DNA of 64,000 bases, from the NCBI GenBank assembly GCA_034927345.1, contig JAYFQE010000002.1:248001-312000 (forward strand), in the 5' to 3' direction. The stretch comes from JAYFQE01 sp034927345 (GTDB lineage: Bacteria > Bacillota > Clostridia > Saccharofermentanales > UBA5734). The notes beneath the pieces were generated by a model. The model saw nothing but the letters and a program-made list of their open reading frames with translations. It was not told the DNA's origin and did not search any database. This document shows positions 1 through 8,350 of this stretch, piece after piece. The first letter of the stretch is position 1. Each line of letters starts with the position of its first letter. The position numbers were made by a program, and so were the translations under genes.

Positions 1-726
1 GTTCTTGAGCCGGTGCAAAAAGGCTTGATCGGCATAACAGACCAAATAACCGGATTTTATGAGTCGTTGACCGAAGGAGCCAGGATCCGGCAGGAAAACC
101 AGAGCCTGGAAGACGAGAACGCCGGCCTGCGCAACCAGATTGCGCAGTTGGAAGAAGCCGGACGGCAATACGAAGAGCTGAAAGATGCTTTTAAACTGAA
201 GGACCAGTTTGATTCTTATACGATTCTTGGCGCCCGGGTTATGACGCGGGAAATTGGAACTTGGTTTGATGTATTCCGGATTGATTTGGGGACGAAAGAT
301 GGCCTTACGGTAACGGAAACCGTGTCATTTGCCGTTGTAGACGCCCAATCCAGACTGATCGGCCGTGTTATGTCCACCGACGCTGTTTCCGGCAAAGTTC
401 TGCCGCTGCTGCATGAAGGATTTGCCGTATCGGCCAAAGTTAACATAGTTAATGGATCCCTGGTTCGCGTCCGCGGCGATCTGGATCTAAAAGGAGAAGG
501 TTTGTGTCTGGTTGACCAAATTCCGGCCAACGCCAAACTGCAGGTCGGTGATGAACTGGTGACCAGCGGCGTCGGCGGTTTATTCCCGGCCGGCATACCG
601 ATCGGGAAGGTGGTCTCCATCTCTGATGAAGAAACAAAGGATCAAAGACGGGCAATCTTGCAGCCATATGCCGACCTTGAGAATCTGACAACCGTATTTG
701 TCATGAAGGGAAAGACGACTCCATGA
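1..726 (+). CDS. mreC: Rod shape-determining protein MreC (5' end outside window)
   Basis: MreC is the membrane-anchored, periplasmic-side scaffold of the elongasome that links MreB filaments to PBP2 and MreD. The frame is open to base 1, so the cytoplasmic tail and transmembrane helix lie upstream of the window. What remains starts in the juxtamembrane part (VQKGLIGITDQ) and continues through a coiled coil (about residues 25-55, rich in E, Q and L with heptad spacing). The two beta-barrel lobes follow, with the family-typical SRLIGRV and LVTSGVGGLFPAGIPIG stretches. The last codons overlap mreD by four bases (ATGA), showing translational coupling. The GTG at position 13 is an internal codon, not a credible start. 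Identification is firm from the C-terminal signature and the mreD/PBP2 neighbours. Confidence 0.93.
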   Translation, partial: VLEPVQKGLIGITDQITGFYESLTEGARIRQENQSLEDENAGLRNQIAQLEEAGRQYEELKDAFKLKDQFDSYTILGARVMTREIGTWFDVFRIDLGTKDGLTVTETVSFAVVDAQSRLIGRVMSTDAVSGKVLPLLHEGFAVSAKVNIVNGSLVRVRGDLDLKGEGLCLVDQIPANAKLQVGDELVTSGVGGLFPAGIPIGKVVSISDEETKDQRRAILQPYADLENLTTVFVMKGKTTP

Positions 727-1310
727 TGCGAAACCGTGTTGCTGTCAGGAAAATTATAGTTTATGCCGTTTATGTGATGATCCTTGGATTATTACAGGTC
801 ACTTTACCGGACAACTGGATGTTTCAGGGGTGCCGGCCTGATTTGACGTTGATTCTGGCCGTTTTGTGCGGTTATATGTTTGGCAGTTCCGACGGTTTTG
901 TGATCGGTTTGGCTTCCGGACTGATGCGGGATTTGCTGGCCGGACGTTCTTTGGGTTTGGGCATGCTTCTTCTTATGTACATCGCATTGCTGTCATCTGT
1001 TCTTTTCCGTCAGTTTTTCCGCAGAAATATCCTTTTAGGTCTGGCCCAGATCGAAATCATGACGGTTCTATATGCTTTTTTAATGACTATGATCACCTTC
1101 ATGATCCCCTTGCTGCCGGATGTGACTCATTCGTGGCTTGATTTAGCCAAACCGGCATTGCTGGCATTGCCGGCTCAAATGATTGCCAACCTTCTGGCCG
1201 GAATTCCCCTGATTTTTCTTTTAGCCTTCCTGGGTCCGTATCGGCGGGGAAGCCGGACGGACGACCCGGACGAAGAGATTGTCGGAGGCAGCGTGTGGCG
1301 AGTGAACTAA
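723..1310 (+). CDS. mreD: Rod shape-determining membrane protein MreD
   Basis: A 195-residue, very hydrophobic protein with about five to six transmembrane segments, as expected for MreD, the integral membrane partner of MreC in the cell-elongation complex. The motif RPDLTLILAVLCGYMFG followed by GLASGLMRDLLAGRSLGLG is the typical MreD core (a polar RPD near the first helices, then G-x-x-x-G-L-x-x-D). The start ATG overlaps the mreC stop (ATGA), and the 3' end overlaps the GTG start of the PBP2 gene by 16 bases, so mreC, mreD and PBP2 form one tightly coupled operon. The C-terminal tail is charged and probably cytoplasmic. Nothing unusual is seen. Confidence 0.93.
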   Translation: MMRNRVAVRKIIVYAVYVMILGLLQVTLPDNWMFQGCRPDLTLILAVLCGYMFGSSDGFVIGLASGLMRDLLAGRSLGLGMLLLMYIALLSSVLFRQFFRRNILLGLAQIEIMTVLYAFLMTMITFMIPLLPDVTHSWLDLAKPALLALPAQMIANLLAGIPLIFLLAFLGPYRRGSRTDDPDEEIVGGSVWRVN

Positions 1311-3661
1311 AACAAGACGGTATTTTTCTATTTGATCATCAGGAATCCGACCAGTCGTTGATTCGGGAAGAAAAGCCGGGCTTTTTCCGGCGGATAAAAC
1401 AATTTATCAGCAGCCGGTATGCGCTGCTGGCTGTCATTTTCCTCTTGACCGGTTCAATGATCTTTTATAATACAGCCGCTCTACAGCTCAATCCTTCGGC
1501 AGCTGCGGGGGTCAGCGAAACATCCGGCGTCGCCCGTCAGCAGACGGTTAAGGCAGCCCGAGGAGACATTGTCGATGCTTCCGGCATCCCGTTGGCTTAT
1601 TCCCGATCGATCAATGTTCTGCAGATAACCTATGCCGGTCTGGATTCTGATCAATTAAACGCCATGCTTCTGGATCTGGCCCATTTTCTGGAAGATCATG
1701 GCGTTCAATGGGAAAGTGAATTAACGGATTATCTTCAGCTGAATCATGACGGCTGCACGCATGCGGCAGGAGAAGGCGAAGATTGCGGCACGCCTGTCTT
1801 TGTCAAATCTCTTGAAGATACGCTGTATTGGGAGACAAAGGGAAATGTGCTGCCTTTGAAAACCGCCGCTGCGGGCGACCAGGCCACGTTTGATAATCAA
1901 GTGGCCAAAGATACGCCGGAGCTGTTATATAACTACTTGCTTTACAAACTTTTTGCTATTGAAGATCCTGAGGCGGATGGCCAGCGTTACAGCCAGGCTG
2001 ATGCGTTTCGGATTATGTGCTTCAGATATTTGATTTACCAAAACAACTGGGCTTTTACACAAGGCACGCCGCTTGAGATAGCCCGGGATATCAGCGATGA
2101 TGTTGTTCAGGCTGTCAATGAGCAAAACTACCGGTTCAAGGGCGTTATATCATCCTTGGATTATGAACGGGTCTATACGGATGATGCGCAGAGTCTGAGT
2201 CATGTACTGGGTTATGTCGGCCGTATATCGTCTGACCAGTATAATGAGTTGAAAGCGCTGGGTTATGCTTCCAATGCCATGGTCGGACAAGCCGGCGTCG
2301 AATCGACCGCCGAACGTTATCTGGCCGGACAGGACGGAGCCAAGCCATATAATATTTGGACAGTGGCAGAAGAAGAGGGGACTTTTTTCTCGGAGAACAT
2401 CGGTAAAAATGCCGTATCGGGAAATAATGTTAAATTAACCATTGATTTATCGATGCAGCAAGTCGCCGTATCTTCTTTAAAACGGGTTATCGAAGAAATC
2501 CGCAACAGCGCGGGCAATAAAAACAAAGGCGACGCCGATGCCGGCGCTGTGGTCATGTTGAATGCTAAAACCGGCGCTGTTTTAGCTATGGCCAGTTATC
2601 CCTCCTATGATCCGAATGATTTTATCCGCCAATCATATGATGAAGAAGCCGCCAAACGTGTCTCACAGTATTTAGAAGATAATGTAAACAAGCCCATGTG
2701 GAACAGAGCAATGATGGAAATCTACGCGCCTGGATCGACATTTAAACCGGCAACGGCAGTGGCTGCTCTGGAAACTGGCGTAATCACGCCGAATAGCAGT
2801 ATCATTCGCTGCAAAGGAACCGAGATGATCGGCGATATGCTCTGGCATTGTCTGGAAAAACCGACCAGCGGTCACGGTGATCTGACTCTGACTGCCGCTC
2901 TGGCAACATCCTGCAACATGTATTTTTATAATCTTGGCGTCAGAACGGGCATTAATGCCATTGATGAATATGGCAAGAAACTGGGCTTGGGTGAATACAC
3001 GGGCATCGATTTGCCGGGCGAAGCTAAGGGATTCCGGTCCAGCCGGGCAACCAAGAAGCTTTTACGCAGCAATCCCAGCGATCAGATCTGGTTCCCTGCC
3101 GATACTTGTCAATCAGCCATCGGACAATTTGATAACAGCTTTACGGTTCTCCAGCTGGCTGTTTATGCTACGGCGCTGGCAACCGGGAATAAAGTGACGC
3201 CTCATGTGGTTGACACCATTACCGGCAGCGACGGCGTGATTATCCGGCAGAACAATATCGCTCCGGTACCGATCGGTTTGAAGGATTCGACATTGGCTGC
3301 CGTCAAAGCCGGTATGCTGGCCGTGGTGAATGATAAAAACGGTACCGCGTATGACGCGTTTGTCGATTTCCCGATAAAAGTTGCCGCGAAGACCGGTACT
3401 GCCGAAACGGGTTTTGAAGATGTTTCATCTTCCAACGGCCTTTTCATTTGTTATGCGCCGGCAGATGACCCGGAAGTTGTCATTGCTCAAATCATTGAAA
3501 AGGGCGCCTGGGGTTCCAATACCATCGGTATTGCGAAAGATATGCTGACGGCCTATTTTCATTTAAATGATACGGCAGCTACAGATTCATCGCTGATTCC
3601 CGGCTTGGCTGATGTCGTTGTATCACCCTCTGCAACGCCGGCGCCGACTCCGGTTCCTTGA
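1295..3661 (+). CDS. mrdA: Penicillin-binding protein 2 (elongation transpeptidase)
   Basis: Class B penicillin-binding protein that cross-links peptidoglycan during side-wall growth. Layout: a cytoplasmic tail with basic FFRRIKQF, one transmembrane helix (about residues 43-62), a pedestal/dimerisation region (about 80-370), and the transpeptidase domain with SxxK as STFK near residue 480, SxN as SCN near 538 and KTGT near 698. At 788 residues it is long for the family; an insert in the pedestal (about 150-215) and a low-complexity C-terminal tail (PSATPAPTPVP) account for the extra length. The start is GTG, inside the end of mreD. RodA, the usual glycosyltransferase partner, is not next to it in this window. 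No terminator is visible after it. Confidence 0.95.
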   Translation: MASELKQDGIFLFDHQESDQSLIREEKPGFFRRIKQFISSRYALLAVIFLLTGSMIFYNTAALQLNPSAAAGVSETSGVARQQTVKAARGDIVDASGIPLAYSRSINVLQITYAGLDSDQLNAMLLDLAHFLEDHGVQWESELTDYLQLNHDGCTHAAGEGEDCGTPVFVKSLEDTLYWETKGNVLPLKTAAAGDQATFDNQVAKDTPELLYNYLLYKLFAIEDPEADGQRYSQADAFRIMCFRYLIYQNNWAFTQGTPLEIARDISDDVVQAVNEQNYRFKGVISSLDYERVYTDDAQSLSHVLGYVGRISSDQYNELKALGYASNAMVGQAGVESTAERYLAGQDGAKPYNIWTVAEEEGTFFSENIGKNAVSGNNVKLTIDLSMQQVAVSSLKRVIEEIRNSAGNKNKGDADAGAVVMLNAKTGAVLAMASYPSYDPNDFIRQSYDEEAAKRVSQYLEDNVNKPMWNRAMMEIYAPGSTFKPATAVAALETGVITPNSSIIRCKGTEMIGDMLWHCLEKPTSGHGDLTLTAALATSCNMYFYNLGVRTGINAIDEYGKKLGLGEYTGIDLPGEAKGFRSSRATKKLLRSNPSDQIWFPADTCQSAIGQFDNSFTVLQLAVYATALATGNKVTPHVVDTITGSDGVIIRQNNIAPVPIGLKDSTLAAVKAGMLAVVNDKNGTAYDAFVDFPIKVAAKTGTAETGFEDVSSSNGLFICYAPADDPEVVIAQIIEKGAWGSNTIGIAKDMLTAYFHLNDTAATDSSLIPGLADVVVSPSATPAPTPVP

Positions 3662-3729
3662 TTTTCATTCATTTCTTGCAAAACTTTTGGCCTATCGTCT
3701 GGATCTGGCGCATTTCTCGGCGGCAACTC

Positions 3730-3758
3730 TTGTATCCTGAAGAAAAGATGGGTAAAAT
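3730..3758 (+). promoter_or_regulatory. Predicted sigma-A promoter for the MgsA-like gene
   Basis: TTGTAT (3730-3735), a 17-base spacer, then TAAAAT (3753-3758). It lies in the 159-base gap after the PBP2 gene and would start transcription near 3765, about 55 bases before the GTG start of the MgsA-like gene. Seen by eye only; no mapped start supports it. Confidence 0.5.
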
Positions 3759-3820
3759 GTGTATGGTATACGCGCTGGAGTTGGCGCAGCCGATTTAACC
3801 GGATATTAGGGGGTAACAAT

Positions 3821-4210
3821 GTGAATATTGTTCTGCTGGCAGATAATCGTAAAAATGAGCTCCTGGTTAATTTCTGCATCGCTTATAGCCAGATTCTGGC
3901 CAGACACAATATGTTTTCCCTTTTCAATACCAGCCGTCTGATCCGCGATGCTTCGAAATTAAATGTTGTGGGGTTATCGACGGAAATTTCGGGCAGCTTG
4001 GATCAACTGGCGTCGCGGGCCATGTATAACGAAATCGACGCAGTCATTTATTTGCGGGATCCTTTGTTGGAAACCTATGATGCGCCTAACGCTTTATTAC
4101 GGGCTTGCGACACCAACAGCATTCCGCTTGCAACCAATATCGCTACGGCCGAGCTCCTGGTTCTTGCTTTGGATCGCGGCGATCTGGATTGGCGCGAGCT
4201 GGTTCGCTGA
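3821..4210 (+). CDS. Methylglyoxal synthase homologue with eroded active site
   Basis: A 129-residue protein of the MGS-like fold. The C-terminal half is clearly MgsA: EIDAVIYLRDPL, ALLRACDTNSIPLATNIATAELLV and the clostridial ending RGDLDWRELV. MgsA converts dihydroxyacetone phosphate to methylglyoxal. Here, however, the residues that bind and act on substrate are replaced. The AHD motif near the N-terminus reads ADN, the TGTTG phosphate loop reads LFNTS, the SGPLGGD catalytic-Asp loop reads TEISGSL, and the PHEPDV segment with the active-site His is shortened to YDAPNA. The frame is intact with an AGGGGG ribosome site and a GTG start (the overlapping ATG at 3819 runs directly into TGA). It is therefore best read as an expressed pseudoenzyme or a strongly diverged paralogue. 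It follows the elongasome genes, where clostridia often carry true mgsA. Confidence 0.8.
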   Translation: MNIVLLADNRKNELLVNFCIAYSQILARHNMFSLFNTSRLIRDASKLNVVGLSTEISGSLDQLASRAMYNEIDAVIYLRDPLLETYDAPNALLRACDTNSIPLATNIATAELLVLALDRGDLDWRELVR

Positions 4211-4249
4211 AACGAAAAGCAAAACGGCATCCTTCATTCGTAAAGTGAT

Positions 4250-4286
4250 AAAATGCAAGACGGTCAAATCAGTCTTGCATTTTTTC
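4250..4286 (+). terminator. Intrinsic terminator after the MgsA-like gene
   Basis: Nine-pair stem ATGCAAGAC (4253-4261) with GTCTTGCAT (4272-4280), a 10-base loop, then a run of T to 4285. A-rich bases on the 5' side may make it work in both directions. It ends the MgsA-like transcript just before the gdhA promoter. Confidence 0.85.
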
Positions 4287-4315
4287 TTGACGATCACTGA
4301 GATAACGTATAGAAT
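4287..4315 (+). promoter_or_regulatory. Predicted sigma-A promoter of gdhA
   Basis: TTGACG (4287-4292), a 17-base spacer, then TAGAAT (4310-4315), directly downstream of the terminator. It gives a leader of about 85 bases before the gdhA ATG, which has a GGAGGG ribosome site. Good match by eye. Confidence 0.65.
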
Positions 4316-4406
4316 TATCGCGTGAGGCACGGCAAGGGGGATCAGCCTGGTACAGCGGTTTTCTCCGAGTTATTGCCGGATCAACCATTTTATAGGAGGG
4401 AACCCT

Positions 4407-5744
4407 ATGCAGATTCTGAAACCAATCTTTGATCAAGTCATTTTACGCAATCCGAACGAACCGGAATTTCATCAGGCTGTTATGGAAGTTTTTGAAAGTC
4501 TGGAACCTGTAGCCGTCAAACACCCGGAATGGGTCGCGGCCGGTATCTTTGACCGGATCGTTGAGCCGGAGCGGCAAGTCATCTTCCGCGTTACCTGGAT
4601 CGATGATCAAGGTAAAGTGCAGGTCAACCGCGGATACCGCATTCAGTTCAACAGCGCTATAGGTCCTTATAAAGGCGGTTTACGTCTGCATCCGTCTGTA
4701 ACGATCAGCGTTATCAAGTTCCTCGGATTCGAGCAAATCTTCAAAAATTCATTGACCGGCTTGCCGATCGGCGGCGGCAAGGGCGGGTCTGACTTTAATC
4801 CGCGTGGTAAAAGCGATGCTGAAATCATGCGTTTCTGCCAGAGTTTTATGACGGAATTGTGGCGCCATATCGGACCGGATGTTGATGTGCCGGCTGGAGA
4901 TATCGGAACCGGCGCCCGTGAAATCGGTTATATGTATGGCCAGTATAAACGTCTCTCCAATCAGCATACCGGCGTTTTAACCGGCAAAGGTTTGACATGG
5001 GGCGGCTCTCTGGCCAGAACAGAAGCAACCGGCTACGGCTTGTGCTATTTTATGGATGAAGCGTTAAAAGCAAAAGGCTTATCATTTAAGGGCGCGACCG
5101 TATCGATTTCCGGATCAGGCAATGTCGCTATTTTTGCCCATGAAAAAGCAACGCAGCTGGGCGCCAGGGTCGTAACCATGAGTGATTCTGAAGGATATGT
5201 TTATGATCCGGCTGGTATTGATCTGGATTTGGTTAAAGAAATCAAACTGGTTCGCCGCGGACGTATACGCGAATATCTGAAGAGCAAGCCGCAAGCTGTA
5301 TATAATGAAAACTGCCGTGAAATCTGGAGCGTTCCTTGCGACATCGCTTTACCGAGCGCAACGCAGAATGAAATTGATGAGAAGAGCGCGCTTCTTTTGG
5401 TTAAGAACGGCTGCAAAGCCGTCGGCGAAGGCGCCAATATGCCTTCCACACCGGAAGCCATCGCCGTTTATCTGAAGAATAAAGTTATCTATGGGCCTGC
5501 AAAAGCTGCTAATGCCGGCGGCGTTGCAACATCAGCTCTCGAAATGTGTCAGAACAGCATGCGTTACAGCTGGACTTTCGATGAAGTTGATGCTAAACTT
5601 AAAAATATCATGATCGATATCTACAAAGCTTCCAGCGAAGCTGCCGCCGAGTATGGTGATCCGGATAATCTTATGATGGGTGCCAATATAGCCGGCTTCG
5701 AGAAAGTTGCTACTGCTATGTATGATCAAGGTATTGCGTACTGA
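4407..5744 (+). CDS. gdhA: NADP-type glutamate dehydrogenase
   Basis: Makes or breaks down glutamate (2-oxoglutarate + NH3 + NAD(P)H), a main nitrogen-assimilation route in anaerobes. At 445 residues it is the size of the hexameric small-subunit enzymes. The N-terminal catalytic domain shows YKGGLRLHPSV, PIGGGKGGSDFNP (substrate-binding lysines) and DVDVPAGDIGTGAREIGYM. The Rossmann domain begins with SGSGNVA, and the C-terminal part has ANAGGVATSALEMCQNSMR. This pattern is that of the bacterial NADP-dependent family, but coenzyme choice cannot be proved by eye. It has its own promoter and terminator-protected start, and dtd follows after two bases, so it may be the first gene of a gdhA-dtd-hydrolase transcript. 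Confidence 0.96.
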   Translation: MQILKPIFDQVILRNPNEPEFHQAVMEVFESLEPVAVKHPEWVAAGIFDRIVEPERQVIFRVTWIDDQGKVQVNRGYRIQFNSAIGPYKGGLRLHPSVTISVIKFLGFEQIFKNSLTGLPIGGGKGGSDFNPRGKSDAEIMRFCQSFMTELWRHIGPDVDVPAGDIGTGAREIGYMYGQYKRLSNQHTGVLTGKGLTWGGSLARTEATGYGLCYFMDEALKAKGLSFKGATVSISGSGNVAIFAHEKATQLGARVVTMSDSEGYVYDPAGIDLDLVKEIKLVRRGRIREYLKSKPQAVYNENCREIWSVPCDIALPSATQNEIDEKSALLLVKNGCKAVGEGANMPSTPEAIAVYLKNKVIYGPAKAANAGGVATSALEMCQNSMRYSWTFDEVDAKLKNIMIDIYKASSEAAAEYGDPDNLMMGANIAGFEKVATAMYDQGIAY

Positions 5745-5746
5745 TT

Positions 5747-6202
5747 ATGCGTGCGCTGATACAAAGAGTCTCTCAGGCTCAGGTTGAGGTTAACCAGGAA
5801 ACCCTGTCTGTTATCGGACCGGGTCTCCTGGTTTTTTTAGGCGTTACACACCGGGATACGGCCGGGGACGCGGCATGGCTGGCCGGAAAAATCAGCCGCT
5901 TGCGTATCTTTAAGGATGATTCCGGGAAAATGAACCGGTCGGTACAGGATATCGGCGGTTCAGTACTGGTCGTATCCCAGTTTACGTTATATGGCGATGC
6001 CCGTCATGGCAATCGGCCCGGATTCGATCAAGCCGCGCTGCCGGATCTGGCCGAACCCTTGTATCACGATTTTTGCCGAATTCTAACGGATCTGGGACTG
6101 ATCGTTAAAACCGGTCAATTTGCTGCCGATATGAAGGTCGGACTGGTTAATGACGGGCCTGTGACGATCTGGTTGGAAACGCCGGCCAGGACGGAGGTTT
6201 GA
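5747..6202 (+). CDS. dtd: D-aminoacyl-tRNA deacylase
   Basis: Hydrolyses D-amino acids (and mischarged glycine) from tRNA, a chirality checkpoint in translation. The 151-residue length is standard. The two active-site signatures are present: SQFTLYGD (about residues 79-86) and NDGPVTIWLETP near the C-terminus (the NxGPVT cross-subunit motif). The gene starts two bases after gdhA and its stop abuts the ATG of the next gene. In many Bacillota dtd follows relA; here gdhA occupies that place. Confidence 0.96.
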   Translation: MRALIQRVSQAQVEVNQETLSVIGPGLLVFLGVTHRDTAGDAAWLAGKISRLRIFKDDSGKMNRSVQDIGGSVLVVSQFTLYGDARHGNRPGFDQAALPDLAEPLYHDFCRILTDLGLIVKTGQFAADMKVGLVNDGPVTIWLETPARTEV

Positions 6203-6856
6203 ATGACCAGGATCATAGCGCTGCCATTCGGATTATTTCAGGCGACGGCTTATCTGATTGTTTTGGCTGACCGGACATTTCTGATCGATCCGGCGGTCCG
6301 GCCGGATCAGCTGCCGCAGGATTTACCGCCGATACGGCGCATTTTCGCCACACACGGCCATCTGGACCATATCAGCCAGGCTGATTTTTGGCGGCAGAAC
6401 CATGATCTTACATTGGCGATTCATCAGGCCGACCAGGCTTGTTTTGTTGATCCGACACGCAATCTTTCGGCCCTGTTCGGTCATCCGCAGATTTTTAAGC
6501 CGGCAGAAGAGCTTCTTCAGCATCTACAGGTTATTAGCCTCGATCCGCAAAATGATCTGGTGGTCTATCATACGCCGGGCCATACGCCGGGGGGATGTTG
6601 CTTCTTGTTGCGGGAAAATGGCCGGCCGGCTGCGTTATTCAGCGGCGACACCCTATTTGCCGGAGCGATTGGCCGGCTTGATCTGGGCGGCAATGAACAG
6701 GATATGATCGCTTCTCTGCGAATTTTGCGGGAAATGGCCAGCACGCTGGCATTATCAAAGGGCAATGACCTGGTTGTTTATCCGGGTCATGGCCCGGAAA
6801 CAAGTCTGATGCGGGAATTGACAACCAATCCCTATTTTCAGTCGCTGACAGGCTAA
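6203..6856 (+). CDS. Metallo-beta-lactamase-fold hydrolase (glyoxalase II-like)
   Basis: A 217-residue soluble metallo-hydrolase with the full metal-binding set: THGHLDHI (HxHxDH, about residues 51-58), YHTPGHTPGG (third His, about 121-130), FSGDTLFAGAIGRLDLGG (bridging Asp) and YPGHGPET (last His). This is the glyoxalase II-like/YqgX-type subgroup, often next to dtd in Bacillota. The substrate is probably a thioester or a small ester, but it is not fixed by the sequence. The ATG follows the dtd stop directly. Its last four bases overlap the convergent lipoprotein gene on the other strand. Confidence 0.9.
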   Translation: MTRIIALPFGLFQATAYLIVLADRTFLIDPAVRPDQLPQDLPPIRRIFATHGHLDHISQADFWRQNHDLTLAIHQADQACFVDPTRNLSALFGHPQIFKPAEELLQHLQVISLDPQNDLVVYHTPGHTPGGCCFLLRENGRPAALFSGDTLFAGAIGRLDLGGNEQDMIASLRILREMASTLALSKGNDLVVYPGHGPETSLMRELTTNPYFQSLTG

Positions 6857-7956
6857 TCAATGCGGACAGGCTGTCCCCCGGAGTTGGGTACGCGGTAAAT
6901 TCGAGTGCTGTCCGTTCTTTGATAATAAAGATATTCATCAATTAAGACAAAAGCTTCAGCTGAGTCGTCTACAATCAAACTCGCCTGGCCTGAAGCGGCT
7001 TGCAGGGCATCAAGATTGCGGGCGTAAATCCGATTTTGATCATCGGGATCGATGAAATAGAGCTGCCGGTTGGCAATGATAAATGGATTCGCAAGGCTTA
7101 TGTCGCCAAGACGTTTATCCTGGCCGTTTTCAGCCGACCAGACATGCAGCCGATTGTTGTCGGTCGGATCCGCATAGTAAAGCTCTTGGCCGACAATATT
7201 CAAGCTGCTGATCCGATGATTGATCAGTACGGTCTGTTCACCGGAATCCGGCAGGCAGCGGACGAGTCCTGATTCATCATGTGTTCCTGATATATAAAGA
7301 TATTGGCCGTCATATGCTAAAGCCAGCGCTGAGAAATCACAGAGCAATTTCCGATTGGTTCCATCTTGGTCGAACCGGATGACCTGACCGGTTGACGGGT
7401 CGATCGCGATGATCCAGTTCTGATCGGCAATCATATACTTCAAGCTCTGTTGACCAATCCGAACCGCATTGGTTCCATCGAGTTTGATTTTATTTAAAAC
7501 GCCATTCTGAAGGCCTTCTGTATAAAAAAGACGTTGATTGGAAAAGCAGAAATAACTTCCGGCTTGTTCAGATAGAACAGTCGCGTTTTTACCATCTGGA
7601 TCAGCCGTACAGATTTGTCCCAGCCTATTGTTATAAATAATTTTGTTTTGGACAGATATAACGATATTCTGGTAATTAAGATTGCCGGACCAGATGAGAT
7701 CGTCAGGGACGGCAAGATTATCAGCGCCGTCCGATTCCGATGAGGCTGTATCTGAAATACGGGTTTCAGCCGCTGACTGTGTCGGATTTGCAGCGTCGGT
7801 TTGCCCACACCCGCAGACCAGCGCGACAGCGACCAGAATAGCCGCTAACGAAGCTGCCCCTTTAATTTGATGATATACGGATAATTTATGGTATCGATTG
7901 ATGATAGGGAATAGGGGATGAGCGATCAAGTCGGCGGTTGTTTTCTGCTTCTTCAC
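6853..7956 (-). CDS. Predicted lipoprotein with DUF5050-like beta-propeller repeats
   Basis: A 367-residue protein with a basic N-terminus, a hydrophobic segment (about residues 35-48) and a cysteine in a lipobox-like VCGC, then a Ser/Ala/Thr-rich linker. The rest is repeats of about 40 residues containing patterns such as N-R-L-x-x-I-x-x-x-x-x-D-G, QNWIIAIDPSTGQ, GQYLYISGT, GQELYYADPTDNNRL and RQLYFIDPDDQNRIY. These are typical of DUF5050/low-density-lipoprotein-receptor-like propellers. It is probably anchored to the outer face of the membrane; the ligand is unknown. The N-terminus is longer than a normal signal peptide, so an internal start is possible. It is divergent from the T-box-pheST unit. 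Confidence 0.75.
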   Translation of the reverse strand: MKKQKTTADLIAHPLFPIINRYHKLSVYHQIKGAASLAAILVAVALVCGCGQTDAANPTQSAAETRISDTASSESDGADNLAVPDDLIWSGNLNYQNIVISVQNKIIYNNRLGQICTADPDGKNATVLSEQAGSYFCFSNQRLFYTEGLQNGVLNKIKLDGTNAVRIGQQSLKYMIADQNWIIAIDPSTGQVIRFDQDGTNRKLLCDFSALALAYDGQYLYISGTHDESGLVRCLPDSGEQTVLINHRISSLNIVGQELYYADPTDNNRLHVWSAENGQDKRLGDISLANPFIIANRQLYFIDPDDQNRIYARNLDALQAASGQASLIVDDSAEAFVLIDEYLYYQRTDSTRIYRVPNSGGQPVRID

Positions 7957-7984
7957 GGTTAACCTGCTTTCTTAGCTGCCAGAC

Positions 7985-8013
7985 TTTACAGGCTTCGGTT
8001 ATAGTGTTATTAT
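7985..8013 (+). promoter_or_regulatory. pheS: Predicted sigma-A promoter of the T-box-pheST operon
   Basis: TTTACA (7985-7990), a 17-base spacer and TATTAT (8008-8013) lie just upstream of the T-box stem I. The predicted start near 8020 gives a leader of about 330 bases before pheS, as expected for a T-box gene. Confidence 0.65.
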
Positions 8014-8024
8014 AACAGATAACG

Positions 8025-8284
8025 CCAAGATGGAGAGAGTAAACAGATACGGATCATCAGAGAGGGATAAGCCAGTGGGCTGAAAGCTTACCCGGATCGG
8101 TTCCTGTCGAAGTTCACTCCGGAGCGGTTTCGCTGAAGTCCTGATTTATCTGATTCCTGATAACTGGATTTTAGGCGGAAACGGGCAGTTCCGTTAATGA
8201 CTGAATGAGTGCCGCGAGTTTTCGCGGAATTCGGGTGGTACCGCGGATTTACTTCCGTCCCGTCGGGGGATGGAAGTTTTTTTA
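8025..8284 (+). promoter_or_regulatory. T-box riboswitch, tRNA-Phe-specific leader of pheST
   Basis: The conserved T-box GGGTGGTACCGCGG is at 8233-8246. Its TGGT (8236-8239) would pair with the ACCA end of uncharged tRNA-Phe. Stem I starts around the AGAGAGTA sequence (8033-8041). In its specifier loop the triplet TTC (8113-8115), followed by ACTCCGGAGC, is the phenylalanine codon in the usual spacing. The leader ends in a terminator hairpin, ACTTCCGTCCC (8251-8261) with GGGGATGGAAGT (8266-8277), then T7. When uncharged tRNA-Phe binds, the T-box would form the antiterminator and pheST would be transcribed. The whole 394-base gap 7957-8350 is accounted for by promoter, T-box and ribosome site. 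Confidence 0.95.
8251..8283 (+). terminator. Regulated intrinsic terminator of the T-box leader
   Basis: Stem ACTTCC (8251-8256) with GGAAGT (8272-8277), continued by a G-T, a T-A and three C-G pairs, ending in T7 (8277-8283). It overlaps the 3' part of the antiterminator, as T-boxes require. It sits about 65 bases before pheS. Confidence 0.9.
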
Positions 8285-8350
8285 TGGAAACAGGAGCCGG
8301 TTTGCCGGATATGGCGGATTGTAACGGCGAGTGAAGGGAGTTAATCCAAG

